Assembly (NCBI GenBank): GCA_015680685.1
Contig: MNCI01000808.1
Coordinates: forward strand, 138,343-202,342
Length of the DNA stretch: 64,000 nt
Reading direction: 5' to 3'
Source of the DNA: Gnetum montanum
Taxonomy: Eukaryota > Streptophyta > Gnetopsida > Gnetales > Gnetaceae
In this document: positions 47,535 through 59,433 of the stretch, one piece after another
How the letters are laid out: each line of letters begins with the position of its first letter
How positions within the stretch are numbered: the stretch's first letter is position 1
The notes under the pieces: model-generated
The model's database searches: none
What the model saw: the letters and a program-made list of their open reading frames with translations, nothing else
What the model was told of the DNA's origin: nothing
Position numbers and translations under genes: made by a program

Positions 47535-49851
47535 TACCCCCATGACTAAATGAAAACTCATCCTTGAGTTCATTACAATAATATTGGGAAGGTATGGGAT
47601 TATTGACTTAAATGGATCTAATGGGATGACATGTGAACGGATCATCATTACAAGACACAACAGACTGGTGTTCATGACAACAAGGGTGAACACCTTATTA
47701 CATTGACATCAAGCCTCATTTGGCAGCTGAGAGAAAAGAGAAGAGAAAAGAGGAGAGAATAAGTCTTGCTGTTGCCAATGCCCAGATTACGTCTTTCGTT
47801 GTCCATCCGAAAGCGCATCATCGATCTTGTTCCTTGCATAGCTGCTTTTAGCACTGCTCCATTCCAAGTGCTCCTTCCAGATTTGGTCCATTATTGCATG
47901 AATGCCATTTGCACATACAACACAGTCGTATATTAGAAAGGGTAAATGAATTTCAATGTGGATAATACCCTGCTTTGGTGTAAGTCCATTGGCTGAGTTG
48001 TGGTATGGCTGATTACGGATCTGGAGATCTAGAAATTATGACTATCGAAGGTGTAGGGGTTAGGAAAAAATCAAAAAAAGTGGGTCCCGTACCCCCATGA
48101 CTAATCGCGAACCTCTGGTAGCAAGAGAATGGAGAAAGAATAAGAACAAGAAGATGGAGACAAAGAGACAACTAGGACATCGATAAAATAGATGTCAAGA
48201 TGGAAATGAACAAAATAAAATGAATTGCAAAATGTTAAGGGAAAGAATTTAACTGGTGCACCAAATAGGAATGTCAGTGGGTCCTCCCCAAAGCAGGCAC
48301 ATGTCCTTAATGCCCTGACAAACCCATATTCAAAGGGTCCGTAGGCTCTGGGAATGTCCTTTGGAACAAGAATTAGTCTTAACCATAATAATTTACCAAA
48401 AAGAAAACAATGTATCTACCAAAATATACACTAATGATACAACTGTCAATGAGGTGAATAATGGAGAGAAGGATGGAGAGAAGAAAACGGAATGGAATCC
48501 CAGGAACAAGGTGGTGTACAACCCCGTGTGTGTTTCATGATTAATGTGACTTGGCAAATCTCATTCCAACTTCGGCCTCAAACCAACCACATCCGTGACT
48601 TCACATCAATGCACTTGGCCAAACCATTCACTTGAGTAGTAAGAATGCTACCTCCAAGAGCCACCACCATTCCAACGAAACAAAGGAGAGAATGGGAAGC
48701 GAGAAGGGCCTTAGTTAGAGGGAACACTTTTGGTTCCATAACCAGTGCTTGTAGCGCAAGAGATTATTTTGTCTAAGGGATGTGCTTTGAATTCTCACCT
48801 TTTTTTTTGTTTTTTGTTTTTATGTGTGAGAACCACACCATGCAAAGACTTCTTATTTTTATTATCTTAGCTTTCGATAATTGGGTAACATCAGAATGGC
48901 AAGAAAACTCAAGAAGAAAACATCCAAGCACTCAAGAGAATGGCCAAAAAAAATGGATCAAGTTCCCTTGAAGTCACCCTTTTCAACCTTTGAGTCCTTC
49001 CTTAGTTTGAGACTACCCAGTCACTGATTCGTTAAAGTTCTTATTAGGAAGGGAATTGTACATTTCCAAGCCAAGAGAAACCATAGACTTTGGTGGATGG
49101 ATGGATGAAGTGGACTCATTGCCTGCCATATCAAAAGAGACATACCTTAGTGTCAACATCGTAACTTTAAGGTAAAAACCAAACATTAGCAATCAATGAA
49201 AAATAGTTCATACCATCGTGAAGAACACTTATTAGGTGACAAACTTACATGGTGGATGACACCCACACAAACACACACAAAAAATGGAAAAGTAGAACGA
49301 TGTTGTAAAACAAAAACAAGAAAAGTTAAAGAAATTTGTAAAACAAAAACATGTAAAAAAAACTTGTAAAACAAAAACGTGTAAAACAAAAATTTGTAAA
49401 ACAAAAACTAAAAAGAACTAAAGGCCCCCAATGATCAGCATAGGTGGCCATCTCCCCCATGACTGAATGGAAAGGGAGAGATTCAAAATAATGAGTGCCT
49501 ATTTGAATTTTGTAAAAGTGCACAACTTTTCCCCATTGATGTCTTTAGGTTGAGGGGTGGAAGTTGGCGACGCTCATATTCCAATGTGTCTATGCCCTCA
49601 TTATTAGCATGAGTTTCCTCAGTTCATTTCGTGCATATTAATTTGCTCTTCCTAGTAGTTGTCAACCACGGGGTGTCTACTCCTGGTGTGGTTGCTACAT
49701 ACAGGCACCTTTGAAGCTGTGTTTCTTGGGCACACCGATCACATGGAAGCAATGTTGAGCATTCTTCCATGTCATCACCCTCTGTGTCACTGTATGTGAT
49801 GCACAAAATTTTTTTCTTCTCAATCTTTCCATAAATATTTATCTTAGATAT
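47535..49851 (-). other. Non-coding 3' interior of the gag-protease element
   Basis: In place of pol there are 2.3 kb without protein homology. It includes a minisatellite at 49304-49408 and copies of CCCCCATGACT near 47537, 48092 and 49454, the first just outside the 3' LTR where a polypurine tract belongs. Confidence 0.6.
49304..49408. repeat. TTGTAAAACAAAAAC minisatellite
   Basis: About six units of 15-18 bp in tandem. Confidence 0.85.
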
Positions 49852-50150
49852 CTACAAGGAAAGATCGCAGATCCCTAGGTACACATCTACTGTACTTAGG
49901 CATCGCCTTCCCATTATAATCGGGAAGTCTCCTTTGTTGTTAACTTTAATCACCAAGAAATTGGCTGGGTATGACCACCCACACACAGTGGTGATGATGT
50001 CCTCCACCAATCCTAAGGGAATGATGATGGACTGGTCAGCCAGCTCCAGTTGAATGTTGTTCTTCTTAAGTTGGGGCAGGTTCCAGGCTTGATACATTTC
50101 TCATGATATTAGGTTGAATTTGGAACCTGAGTCAAGAAGAGCCTAATGTG
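49852..50150 (-). pseudogene. Aspartic protease of the gag-protease element
   Basis: Minus strand reads ALLDSGSKFNLIS (active-site DSG at 50133-50125), a TGA, then an open frame 50097-49852 with LELADQSIIIPLGLVEDI, YPANFLVIK and FPIIMGRRCLSTVDVYLGI, the flap and C-terminal strand of retropepsin-like gypsy proteases. Nothing of pol follows. Confidence 0.68.
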
Positions 50151-51339
50151 GTGCATTCTTGGTGATTTGTAAATAGATTAAGGGGCTCCCAGGGTCAAAT
50201 AGTTTCCTGGGAAGGTGGCCTACCTTGATCCAGTCGGTTATGGTATGTGTTAACATAATTGTATGCGTACTTAGTTGGACTGAAGGGTGCTCCAAAGTGT
50301 TAGATGGTGGAGGCATGTACATTGGCTCAACCGTTTGTTGTTGCAAGAGTTTGTCTGGGCTTCTGGTTTTGAAGAAAGACCTTTTCTTTATACAATTGTC
50401 AGAACCAACACCAGGTTGAATATTTACAGCTCTCGCAGTGTTACGTTGCTGTGGTTGAGTAGGGAGTTCCCCTTGCATTGTTGGAGCAGGTTGTATGGGA
50501 AGTATAGGTGGAAGAGGTGCATATGGAGTTGGAGGATGGGATGAGTGTGGGATGCATCCCAGAGGAGAAGGAGTCCTCCTAAAGTACTCCCGAACTTGGT
50601 AGTAATGTTGGGGAGTTGTGTGACCCATAGAGTCACCTGGAGAAACCGGCTGCTGCACATAATAACCATAAAGATTGGGCTCCCAATAAGGGTACTGTTG
50701 TGTCGGCAGTAGCATCCCCCATGACTGTGGGTATTACCACTGTTGATGCTGTCCAATGGACTATGGTGGAGTTCCACTTGGATAGTACGTTAGTGGTTGG
50801 TGAAACTGCATTGGGTTACCTTGTGGATAAGGTAACTTGCGAGGTGTTTGTCATTGGTTGAGTCTTGGATTAAGCACATACACCCCAGACTCCTGTAGAT
50901 GTGAGATAATTGGACAACATCCCTTAGGATGGTGGTACTGGTAAATCTCACATCCACCATCATCGTCTATGTCAAAGTCCACAGCCTCATTAGAGATAGG
51001 AATTTTCCCTTTACCTTTGTTATGTGCAGGGCCTGAATCTCTCCGCTTTGTCTTACCTTTGTTACTACTTCATTCATCCTTAGACTCTTCTACAATTTTC
51101 AAGACAGTTTCAAGTCTGGAGTCTAAGGAATCCCACAATTGATCCATCTTGGCTGATACCTCAGTTGTTAATTTTTGGATCGGCAAGGTTTTGTGGTTCA
51201 CCAACTCTTCGAGTGGTGACTCATCCTCCTCATCATAGAATTTCACTCCCTTCTTTTGAAGGGAGGGGTCATGGTTGTATTCTTTCGCACTTTCCCTCTT
51301 GCGTAGCTCACCTTCTTCGTTTGCTACTTGTTCCAACAA
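50143..51339 (-). pseudogene. Gag C-terminal and linker region
   Basis: Minus-strand frames 51339-51070 (acidic, coiled-coil: KMDQLWDSLDSRLETVLKIV) and 50715-50143 (Pro/Gln/Tyr-rich: YAPLPPILPIQPAPTM), with a Cys/His stretch between them (CEIYQYHHPKGCCPIISH, about 50960-50905) that may be a nucleic-acid-binding knuckle. Stops separate the frames. Confidence 0.5.
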
Positions 51340-51416
51340 GCGATGTACTTCTTGGGCTCTAAGTTGTCATAGTCTTCCTTGGGCATAAGTCCCAAGGGTT
51401 TTTCTCGTTTCATGCC

Positions 51417-51851
51417 TTAGCCCATCCATGATGTGATGAAGTTGATCCCGTTGAGTGTACCCATGGCCTGAAAAATGATGTAACAATGTGTAGTAGCAAG
51501 CCCTTTCCAACCTTGGATTTGCTTACACAAATTGGACACTCTGGAGTACAACTGATATTTATCGTTGAAGAGTTCTAGCATCATACTCCACCTCCTGATG
51601 GTTTTCAGTTCTAAGGACCGATACCAACTCTCTGCTTCTTTGGTGAGTGTCCTTGGGAACAACTTAAGTTTTTGCCACTCATTTTCTATATTCGGCAAGG
51701 CACATGCATCGTGGAATGCCTGTAAATGATGCTGCGGATCAGCGTTGTATCCCCCTTCAAAACGTGGGATATTTTTCATGTCTAAATGCTTGATCTGACT
51801 ATCCTTTTGGTGCCTTTTTGGAATCCTAATAGCCTTTGTTATGTCAAGCAT
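51417..51851 (-). pseudogene. Gag core of the gag-protease element
   Basis: Open for 144 codons on the minus strand. IPRFEGGYNADPQHHLQAFH, then LKLFPRTLTKEAESWYRSLE and LELFNDKYQLYSRVSN are the Retrotrans_gag core. A preceding Arg/Asp/Lys-rich segment (52090-51850) is in another frame. Gag packages RNA into virus-like particles. Confidence 0.68.
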
Positions 51852-52376
51852 ACTTCAGGTTGCGAGTAGGGGCTCTTCATGATCATCTCTTTCATGACGC
51901 ATGTGATGTCTTCGTGGTTTCCTACTTTCCCTACGTCCTTGCCCTTGTCCTCTCTCTCGACTTTTCTTTCGAGGTCTGTCTTCTTGTCTACCCCTATCCT
52001 CATTGTTATGTTCATGGTTTCTATGCCCAGATGTGGAAGGAGAGGGTGAGTGGTGAGATGAAGGAGAAGAGGAAGGGGAACCATCGCCATGATGATGTTT
52101 CTTACCTTCTCTTTGGCTGCTACGGCCCCGATCGTTATGACGATCTAAGTGCCCGTCCTTAGCATGAGTTGTTGTTCCATCCGTGAATAGTTGGCATTCA
52201 CGGGGATCAAAACTAGTAGTATGTATCGTTGATCATAGGTTCTGATGCCTTACCTCCTCACCATTATTAGGAGGGGGAACATCATTTGCTAAGGAACCCG
52301 TTATAAGGGGTTCTTCGTCTCCTATTTTGCTAAAGACATACAGTACTTTGCCCTTCAATAGTGTATGTTGGCTCTC

Positions 52377-52742
52377 CTACCTTAAGTCCCTGATACGTTG
52401 TGCGTTTGTGGGACAATAATCCCTCATATCAAAGTCTTCAGCAACGTATTCAGCAAATAATTCTGTCATGCTAATCTGTGCCAAAGCAGGGAAGAGCATG
52501 TTAGTGACTGATCGATCTGGGGGTAACACAATGTTACCTTGCAGATCTCTCCATTGTAGTTGTTCGTCTTGATGGAGGATAAAGGTAAATTTTGGAATAT
52601 ACTCATTAGGATGAGTATAAACTATTCGGTATTGTTTAGGACTTGGTTGATTTTGGTTATGTATTTTATGTTGCCGACTATCTCTAGTATTAGTCCTAGG
52701 TGGTGAATTACTTTTGTGAGAAGAAGACATTGTTATTGGCAT
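52377..52742 (-). CDS. N-terminal ORF of the gag-protease element
   Basis: Open for 121 codons on the minus strand, starting 114 bp inside the primer site. The first 40 residues are Ser/Asn/Arg-rich and basic; the rest has YIPKFTFILHQDEQLQWRDL and MTELFAEYVAEDFDMRDYCP. I do not recognise the domain. Its position fits the N-terminus of gag or an extra leader protein. Two possible starts, four codons apart (MPIT and MSSS). Confidence 0.45.
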   Translation of the reverse strand: MPITMSSSHKSNSPPRTNTRDSRQHKIHNQNQPSPKQYRIVYTHPNEYIPKFTFILHQDEQLQWRDLQGNIVLPPDRSVTNMLFPALAQISMTELFAEYVAEDFDMRDYCPTNAQRIRDLR

Positions 52743-52855
52743 GCTATTTCACTGTTATATAAATTCTTGTTTAATTAATTAACCCGAAGGTTCGTTTAGG
52801 CTTCTAACGATGTGAGTGATATCCTTTATGTTCTATCCGGCACAAAAACACTTAG

Positions 52856-52873
52856 TCCCTGACAACGGCACCA
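52856..52873 (-). promoter_or_regulatory. Primer binding site, tRNA-Asp type
   Basis: Minus strand TGGTGCCGTTGTCAGGGA, one base inside the 5' LTR. It differs at three positions from the tRNA-Asp-complementary TGGCGCCGTTGCCGGGGA used by Athila/Ogre-type elements. Confidence 0.72.
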
Positions 52874-52874
52874 A

Positions 52875-53837
52875 TGATGAGTGGCGAGATACCCCTACAC
52901 TCAACCATATGAATACAAGTGTAGCACGCACGATCTGGTCGAACTCCGCAGACTGAATGCCTACATGCTTCATGGAACACTTAGGGTTAATTATTCGTTG
53001 TCTTCCCAGACTTACTTGTAGTTGTCATGGTGTATGGTTAAGCAAGTCTGAGGTATATGATTTTTATGGTCTTTTATGTTTTATGTCTTCTATGCTAACG
53101 AGGGAAGGGTTGAAAAACTAAGTACTAACTCTAACTAATGAACTAAGTCTAAATTACCTAGCGTCAGCATCCGTTCTCACTTACCGTACACACCCTGAAC
53201 CGATGCAACTGTGGTTACCAAATGCTAATCGTTACTGGGATCCCACACGTAACACACGTGCTCAAACTGGTCGTACTGAGGCAGTTAACTAGCCTAAGCA
53301 TGATGAGCATCCGTTCCTTGAGTATCCGTACACATCCTTAAATGCTTGTAATCAAGTCGTACTCATTCCGCGTTACTAGGAGATAAGGGTGAGAGAGAAT
53401 CTAATTGCGATGAGCATCCGTTCCTTGATTATTCGTACACATCGTTAAATGCTCGTAATCAAGTTGTACTCATTCTACACAAGGTAATAAATAATAGGTA
53501 ATAAAATCCTATTCCATGCACTGCAAGGTTTATCCAAGAAGCTCATCTTTATTGCTGTACACAACTTGTGTTCAAGTATAATGTTGCTCGAATAAATATT
53601 CGTTCACTTTTAGGACTCCTACTGCGGGCACATGGAAAATATTCTATCTCTGGAGTGATCAATCTGCCAGAGTTTCCCTACTTCTAGCCTAGGATGATGA
53701 AATAAGGGAGAGCCACCTCTTATTTATAGATATGATGGCACACCATGATATCGTGTACGTGATATTGCAGGGGAAGACGCAATATCACGAGGGATATGAT
53801 ATTGCGATTGCCACCCATGTGATATCGCGTCCCATTA
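52875..53837 (-). repeat. 5' LTR of the gag-protease element
   Basis: 963 bp, same structure as the other LTR, with TATA TCTATAAATAAGAGG near 53732-53716 and the same 106-bp internal duplication. It has 23 extra bases near 53036-53058 that are missing from the other copy. Most base differences are transitions (C/T, G/A), as expected from decay of methylated DNA. Confidence 0.9.
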
Positions 53838-54510
53838 AAAATGTAAACATAATTGTGGCTGAAATTGGAAATGAAAATAAAAAAAATGTAAAGACAAATA
53901 GAAATGACCAAATAGAAATGTAAATAGCTTTAAAAATGGAAACAGGAATAGTATTATGATAGCAAATCCAAAATGAATGCAGGTGCAGAAATGGAAACAT
54001 AAACTAAAACTTGCACAACATGAAGAACAAAATTTATAAAAAATAAAGAATAAAGGTTCACAAAGTATAGGTTTTGTGCCAACAGCATAAAAAGTTGCTT
54101 GAGGAAGCTCAAAGTCTGGTGGAGAAGGTAGACTACATCATACTACAACTCCATGATTTGGTTTCTTCCTAACTCTAGTCTTTAACAAATTTCTATTGAT
54201 TTTCACCAAGGTATGCAATTGGGTTATAGAAATGGAATTACACTTTTGGTGTAATGGGTGCTACATGGAAGTCTCTATGCCCAATGTAGTACTAGTTTAT
54301 GCTACCAAAAGTGTAAGCAAGGTTGCAAGTGTTGTAATGGGCTTTGATGGTTGAAAAATAGAAATGCTATTACTGCCAAAAGTTTGCAAACATTTCCAAA
54401 GTGTTGGAAAATTCCAAAGTTGGGAACCTAAAAATGGTATTGATGTTGGGTTTTTATAGGGTAGGATTGCTATTTTTGGACCTATGCACAATTGTCATGA
54501 TTGCTAATAG
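53838..54510 (-). repeat. 5' LTR (right) of the large gypsy element, outer part
   Basis: Continues the LTR begun at 46409-46583 after the inserted 7.25-kb element and its AAAAT duplication. It matches 34960-35620 and has a minus-strand TATA-like CCCTATAAAAACCC near 54455-54470. Similarity to the left LTR stops at about 54510, where chromovirus sequence begins. Confidence 0.7.
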
Positions 54511-54559
54511 GTTGTTTATCCTTAATTAGGATCATTTTACACACACATTTTATGCATTG

Positions 54560-57500
54560 TTTTTCCAATAGATCTTTTATTCCATTAATCTAAAAGTGGA
54601 TTAATACCTTATAAATTACCCAAGGCCCCTTTTCATTGTTGAACCAGTTTATTGATGTAATGGGGGTTTCTCCTTGCTCCATTGGTTAATGTCGTTTCTC
54701 TTCTACCTCTTCTTTCTTATTACTTATAATTTCACAAACATAACATTAGAGTTCATAATTTTCAAATAGTTAAGGATAACTTTGTAACATGTACTTTTTA
54801 TTCTCCCATGTTTCTTGTTGATAGTGAGACCATTTCATTGGTACTTTAGTAATAACTTTATTCCTCAACCTGATAACTCTTTCATCCTTAATATTAAGAG
54901 GCTTAACATCAAGGTTAGAAATTAGATTTAAGATATAGATTATGCTAATTTAGGATATAAGGGGTATCATTAGTATGAAATTATTTGAGTAAACTAACAT
55001 GGAACATAGGATGAATTTTCATGTTAGTATGTAAAGATAATTTATAAGCTACTTATCCTATTTATTTAATAATGGAAAATGGGCCATAAAAATGAGATGA
55101 AAATTTAGAATACTTTCGTAGCTTTAGTAAGGCCTAGTCTCCAACTTAATATTCCTTTTTAATTTGGTCTTTATCTACATACATATCCTTTGTATTCGTC
55201 TTAAGTTGCTTGTAAATTCCTTTGAACTTTGGTTATTATTTACTTCATAGTTTTTAGCTCATCTTTCTTATAGTCTTTTCATATCATTGGAGTAGACCAT
55301 GATAGGGGAGACTTGCAATTCCTACTATAAACCACTTCAAAAGGAGTCATTTTGGCTTAACTATAAAAAAAATACTATTATAAGAAAATTCTACTAAATG
55401 TAAATAATGTTTCCAAGTTTTTGGTCTATTTTCAACATAGCTTCTTAATATATCTTCCAATATCTGATTTATTCCTTTAGTTTTCCCATCAGTATTAAGA
55501 TGGTATGTAGTGCTAAATTTAAGTTGAATGCCAATATCTTGGAAGAACTTATGTCATATTTTCAACATAAATCTAAGATTTGGATCAAAGGTAATAGCTT
55601 TAGAACTTCCATGTAGTTGAAAGTTTTCCTTGGTAAACACTCTTACTACATTCAAGATTGTAACGATTCTCTTAATCAGAATGAACTAGGCCATTTTTGA
55701 TAGCTAATATGCCAATACTAGGATAACATCATTTCCCCTCTTAATCTTAGGAAGACTAGTGATAAAATCCATAGTCAAGTCTTTCCATATTTAAGTTGGA
55801 ACTTCCAATGGCTGAAGTAATCCTTTAGGTTTTTGTTGCTTTGCCTTTACAATTTGACATGTTGGATAATTCTTTAGATATTGCATCACATCTTTTTTTT
55901 AAAACTTGGCCAATAATAAAAATTTTTCACTATTAAATATGATTTAATAAATTCAAGATGACATGCATAAGGAACTTTGTATGCTTTATAGAAGAATTTC
56001 CTTCTATGTTCTTCTTTAGAAATATACACATGTTAGTCCTTATACAAAATTCTCTCAATTTCATATTGTGAATACTTGATCAAATCTTGTAGAGTCTTTT
56101 CAAAGTATAGATCTTATAGGGGGTCTTTTTGAGGGTCATCCTTCATCACACTAGTAATAATACCTATCATAGTCCACATTCTACTTAAACCATCAACAAA
56201 GACATTTTGCTTACTTGGTATATATTTTAGTTTAAAAGTATAATATGCTAATTACTCTCTCTACTTTGTTTGTCTTAAATTAAGAGTAGGTTGTTTTTGC
56301 AGGTAGTCCAAAAACTTATGATATGTTTTTAAAATAAATTTCTTATTATAGCTATAATAATACCAAACATTTAAAGTGTGAATAATAGCCAAGAGCCCTA
56401 GATTCCAAATAGGGTAACTAAATCACCTCCTTTAAGCTTCTAGGATTCATAAGATATCACTCTTCACTTATCAGATAGAATTGCTCCAAGTCTAATTTCA
56501 TAGTCATTTGTAGACAATTCAGAAGGTACTTATGGGTCTATAATCCTTAGGATAGGGGCTATGATCAACAAGAGCTTAATTTAAAGAAAAGGTTTCTTAC
56601 ATTAGTCATTAAAATGAAAATTTTTCTTTCCATACAACAAATCTATTAATGGATCTACAATAATAAAAGGATCATTTATAAATCTTATATAAAATCTAGC
56701 TAACACTAAAACACTTTTAACTTCTAAGACATCTTTTGATTATAGCCAATTCTAGACTACTTTCAACTTCATAAGGTTAGCCTTTCAACCATCCTTTAAC
56801 ACAAAATGTTGAATATAGCTACTTTTGTGTTAAAGAAATGACATCCTTATAATAAATTCATCACTTTCTGCAAATGAACTATAAATACAATAATAAACTT
56901 AGCTAAATACTCATGAAAAACATCATTCTTCGAAGTTATAAATATAGCTAGAGTATTTGTTAATCCAATAGGCATCACAAAAAACTCATATAAATTGTAT
57001 CTTGTACAAAATGTTGTCTTCTAAGTATCACTCTTTTTAATTTGGATCTAATAATACTAATTTCAAAACAATCTTGAAATAATATATTACATTAGATAAT
57101 TGATTAAAAAGTCTTCTATTCTAGGTAGTGGGTATGTATTCTTAATTGTTCCCTTGTTTAAGGTATGATAATCCATACAAAGATGAAGAATTCCATCTTT
57201 CTTCGTTACAAATAATATCAATGCCTCCTAAGGAAATAAACTAGGTCTAATCTTTTCCTCATTTAGTAACTAATGAATCTAAGCATTAAGTTCATTTAGT
57301 TCATCAATAGAAAATAGTTAGACTACTTTTGATATAAGTTTTATACTAGTCATGACTTCTACTATGTGCTTAACTTCTTTTTTAGATGACAATTGTTGGA
57401 AATCTTTAAAGACTTTCTTATAATCTCCTAATTCATCTATCAGTTGAACTTTCACTTTCTATTGCATACTTAGCTTCTCATTCAGGTGGTAATTTTTGGA

Positions 57501-58960
57501 AATCTTTAAAGACTTCTTTAAAATCTCCTAATTCATCTATCAATTGAACTTTTACTTTTGTTTCAAACTCAAAGATTTTACTTAGTTTAGGTATTGGTTC
57601 CTTCTTGATTAGTCGTTTAACTTGCTTAATTAAAATTTTATAAACTCCTGATCTTATTCCTATCCCTCCAAGAACTCGAAGTCCATTAATAGTTGAAACA
57701 TGAAGGGTACGGGACTAAAAACTAGCAACAATATTATGTGAAGAAAGAAATTATTTCTCTAATATTGCAGGATAATATCCTAATGAAAATTCAAAAAAGT
57801 AAGCCTTAAATGATAATCCTTTCAACTCAAAATTTGGAAAATAATCTTTATCTTCCTTAATGATTGTTCCTCTATTTTCAAGTTGAACAAGCATGTTTTT
57901 TATATGTGTAGGTTTAAGGTCAAGTTGAAATGTTAGTAAAATTTGAAATCATATAAACCTACTTTTGTGGAGGCAAAGATCTTCTTCAAGATAATCTTCT
58001 TCTTGCAATCTGTGGATTCTTACCCTTGGAAAGTGATGGAACCTTGTTGTTGTATCATAAAGTGGGTTCTCTTATGAAGTGTTGGGAAATTTCTCTCTAG
58101 ATGATTCCCATCATAATGAAAATTATAGTTTCATTGATTTTTCTTTCTTAAGTTGATGTTGTAGTATTAATTATTGCTTGTTTTGGTATTACATGATTAC
58201 ACTTCATCTCCTCATAGTTGGTGAGAATGTGATGAACATTGTTCAAGATTTATAGATAATGGGACTTTGTTCATAACCACAATGCAAAAGATAATCCATT
58301 TACAAACATTTCAACCAAGTTAAGATCTTTCTTTTGAGGAAGCTATTTTATTAAGAAAAAATTTCTTCATAACAATTCTCATATGCTCTTCTTCTCAATC
58401 TTAGGGAATAGAACCACATTTGCCAATTCTTAATGAAAGATTTTTAAAAAAATTTCTTGATGAATATTGAAACAAATTCATCTTAGATAGGCTTTAAGGT
58501 TTTCTAAACCTCATTACACCATGAAGCTACTGCTCCTTTTAGATATAGAGATGTAACCTATAATTTGTCATCTTCATTAGCATTTATCATAGTGAAATAA
58601 TTTTGTATTATTTCTATTTATTTCTTGACCTTTCCTAATGTTCTTGGTTTTCCATCATTCTTGTCAAATCAAATCTTCTTTGATAAGAGATCTACTAGTC
58701 TTTACCTTTTAAAAATTGAGTCTCTCCTTCTAGAATTGCTACATCTTGAAAACTTTTGTGATGTGGAGTTTACATCTTCTTAGGTTTGGAATGGGATACA
58801 AATTTTAGTGGGGATGATGATGGGGTTAGAAATATTTCTAATCTTTGAATTTCAAATATCACTATATCTAGTTATTCATTGAACTTACTTAACTGATATT
58901 TGCTCTTTATTCCAGGTTTTAGAGTCCTTTTGTAACTTCTTGCACTTGCTCATTGAGTTA
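54560..58960 (-). pseudogene. Degenerate chromovirus (Ty3/gypsy) gag-pol
   Basis: Minus-strand relic in canonical order. Gag (58960-58250): LKGAVASWCNEV and DEFVSIFIKKFF. Protease/RT linker (57900-57480): FEFETKVKVQLIDELGDF. RT (57320-56900): [20 protein letters not shown] and IQIKKSDT-KTTFCTRYN. RNase H (56490-56230). Integrase (55920-55250): YYWPSFKKDVMQYL, LTMDFITSLPKI, NTDGKTKGINQILEDILRSY. Then KIHPMFHVSLLK and a chromodomain-like VPMKWSHYQQETWENKKY (about 54860-54790). Stops are frequent. The left end abuts the cut LTR of the large gypsy element; the right end abuts an LTR at 58965. No LTR of its own was identified. Confidence 0.75.
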
Positions 58961-58964
58961 ATTA

Positions 58965-59433
58965 TGTTAAGTTTTTGAGATGTTTACATCACTAAATCCA
59001 GAAAAACTATAGATAATTTTATGACTCTTATAAGTAAAGAATACATTAAAATTACAATGCATTGTGAATGCTATAATAGCCATGGTGTTAAGCATTTGAG
59101 TTATACTTGAACAATTAAATGTAGAAACAAAGATGCATGCTATTATACATTGTTCCTCTATTTTTATTATGTTGTATTATTATAATTAAATTAGAATCAA
59201 CACATATATAGATTAGAAGGAATATTCATGTCAATAGATCAAATAGATAAGAAAAGTGATTAAAATTAAGGGATGTAAATAATAGAATTACTTATAAGAA
59301 GATTTAACTAAGTAGTATAATGCAACAACATTATGATGGTGTTGTACAATATGATAGTATATACAAATTTTGCCAGTGTTACATAATATAGATCTTATTT
59401 CACATGTTAAGCTTGATAGAATGCATCGAAACA
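58965..59433 (-). repeat. 3' LTR of the small LTR element
   Basis: About 469 bp, plus-strand start TGTTAAGTTTTTGAG. The inner edge was set by the purine tract GAGGGGTAG on the minus strand (59442-59434). Divergent from its partner by many substitutions and small indels, so the insertion is old. Confidence 0.65.

Larger units (their letters stand above)
46584..53837 (-). mobile_element. Non-autonomous gag-protease LTR retrotransposon, minus strand
   Basis: Complete element 7254 bp long: LTRs at 46584-47534 and 52875-53837, target duplication AAAAT at 46579-46583 and 53838-53842, primer site at 52856-52873. Deleting it with one AAAAT rejoins the surrounding LTR exactly as in its uninterrupted left copy. 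The interior holds gag-like ORFs and a protease; no RT, RNase H or integrase is found between 49850 and 47535. The tRNA-Asp-type primer site suggests the Athila/Tat branch of gypsy. Confidence 0.88.
34781..54510 (-). mobile_element. Large Ty3/gypsy LTR retrotransposon lacking RT, minus strand, interrupted
   Basis: Direct repeats at 34781-about 35640 and at 46409-46583 joined to 53838-54510 align over their length, for example the opening TTGGAGCTAGAAATCTT and the block around GGTTCACAAAGTA. They form the two LTRs. Between them, on the minus strand, are gag (about 45950-43300), protease (about 43205-42524) and an integrase C-terminal relic (37684-37448). RT, RNase H and most of the integrase are absent, and a roughly 190-bp tandem array (38267-41180) lies there. 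The right LTR, which is the 5' LTR, was later split by the element at 46584-53837. It looks non-autonomous; mobilisation would have needed enzymes from a related element. Confidence 0.75.

Noticed and set aside
58965-59433. Reading this LTR as the 5' LTR of the chromovirus gag-pol at 54560-58960
   Set aside because: No primer site follows it on the minus strand (TAATTAAC), whereas the partner LTR at 62641 is followed by TAGTATCAAAGC. It fits better as the 3' LTR of the small element.
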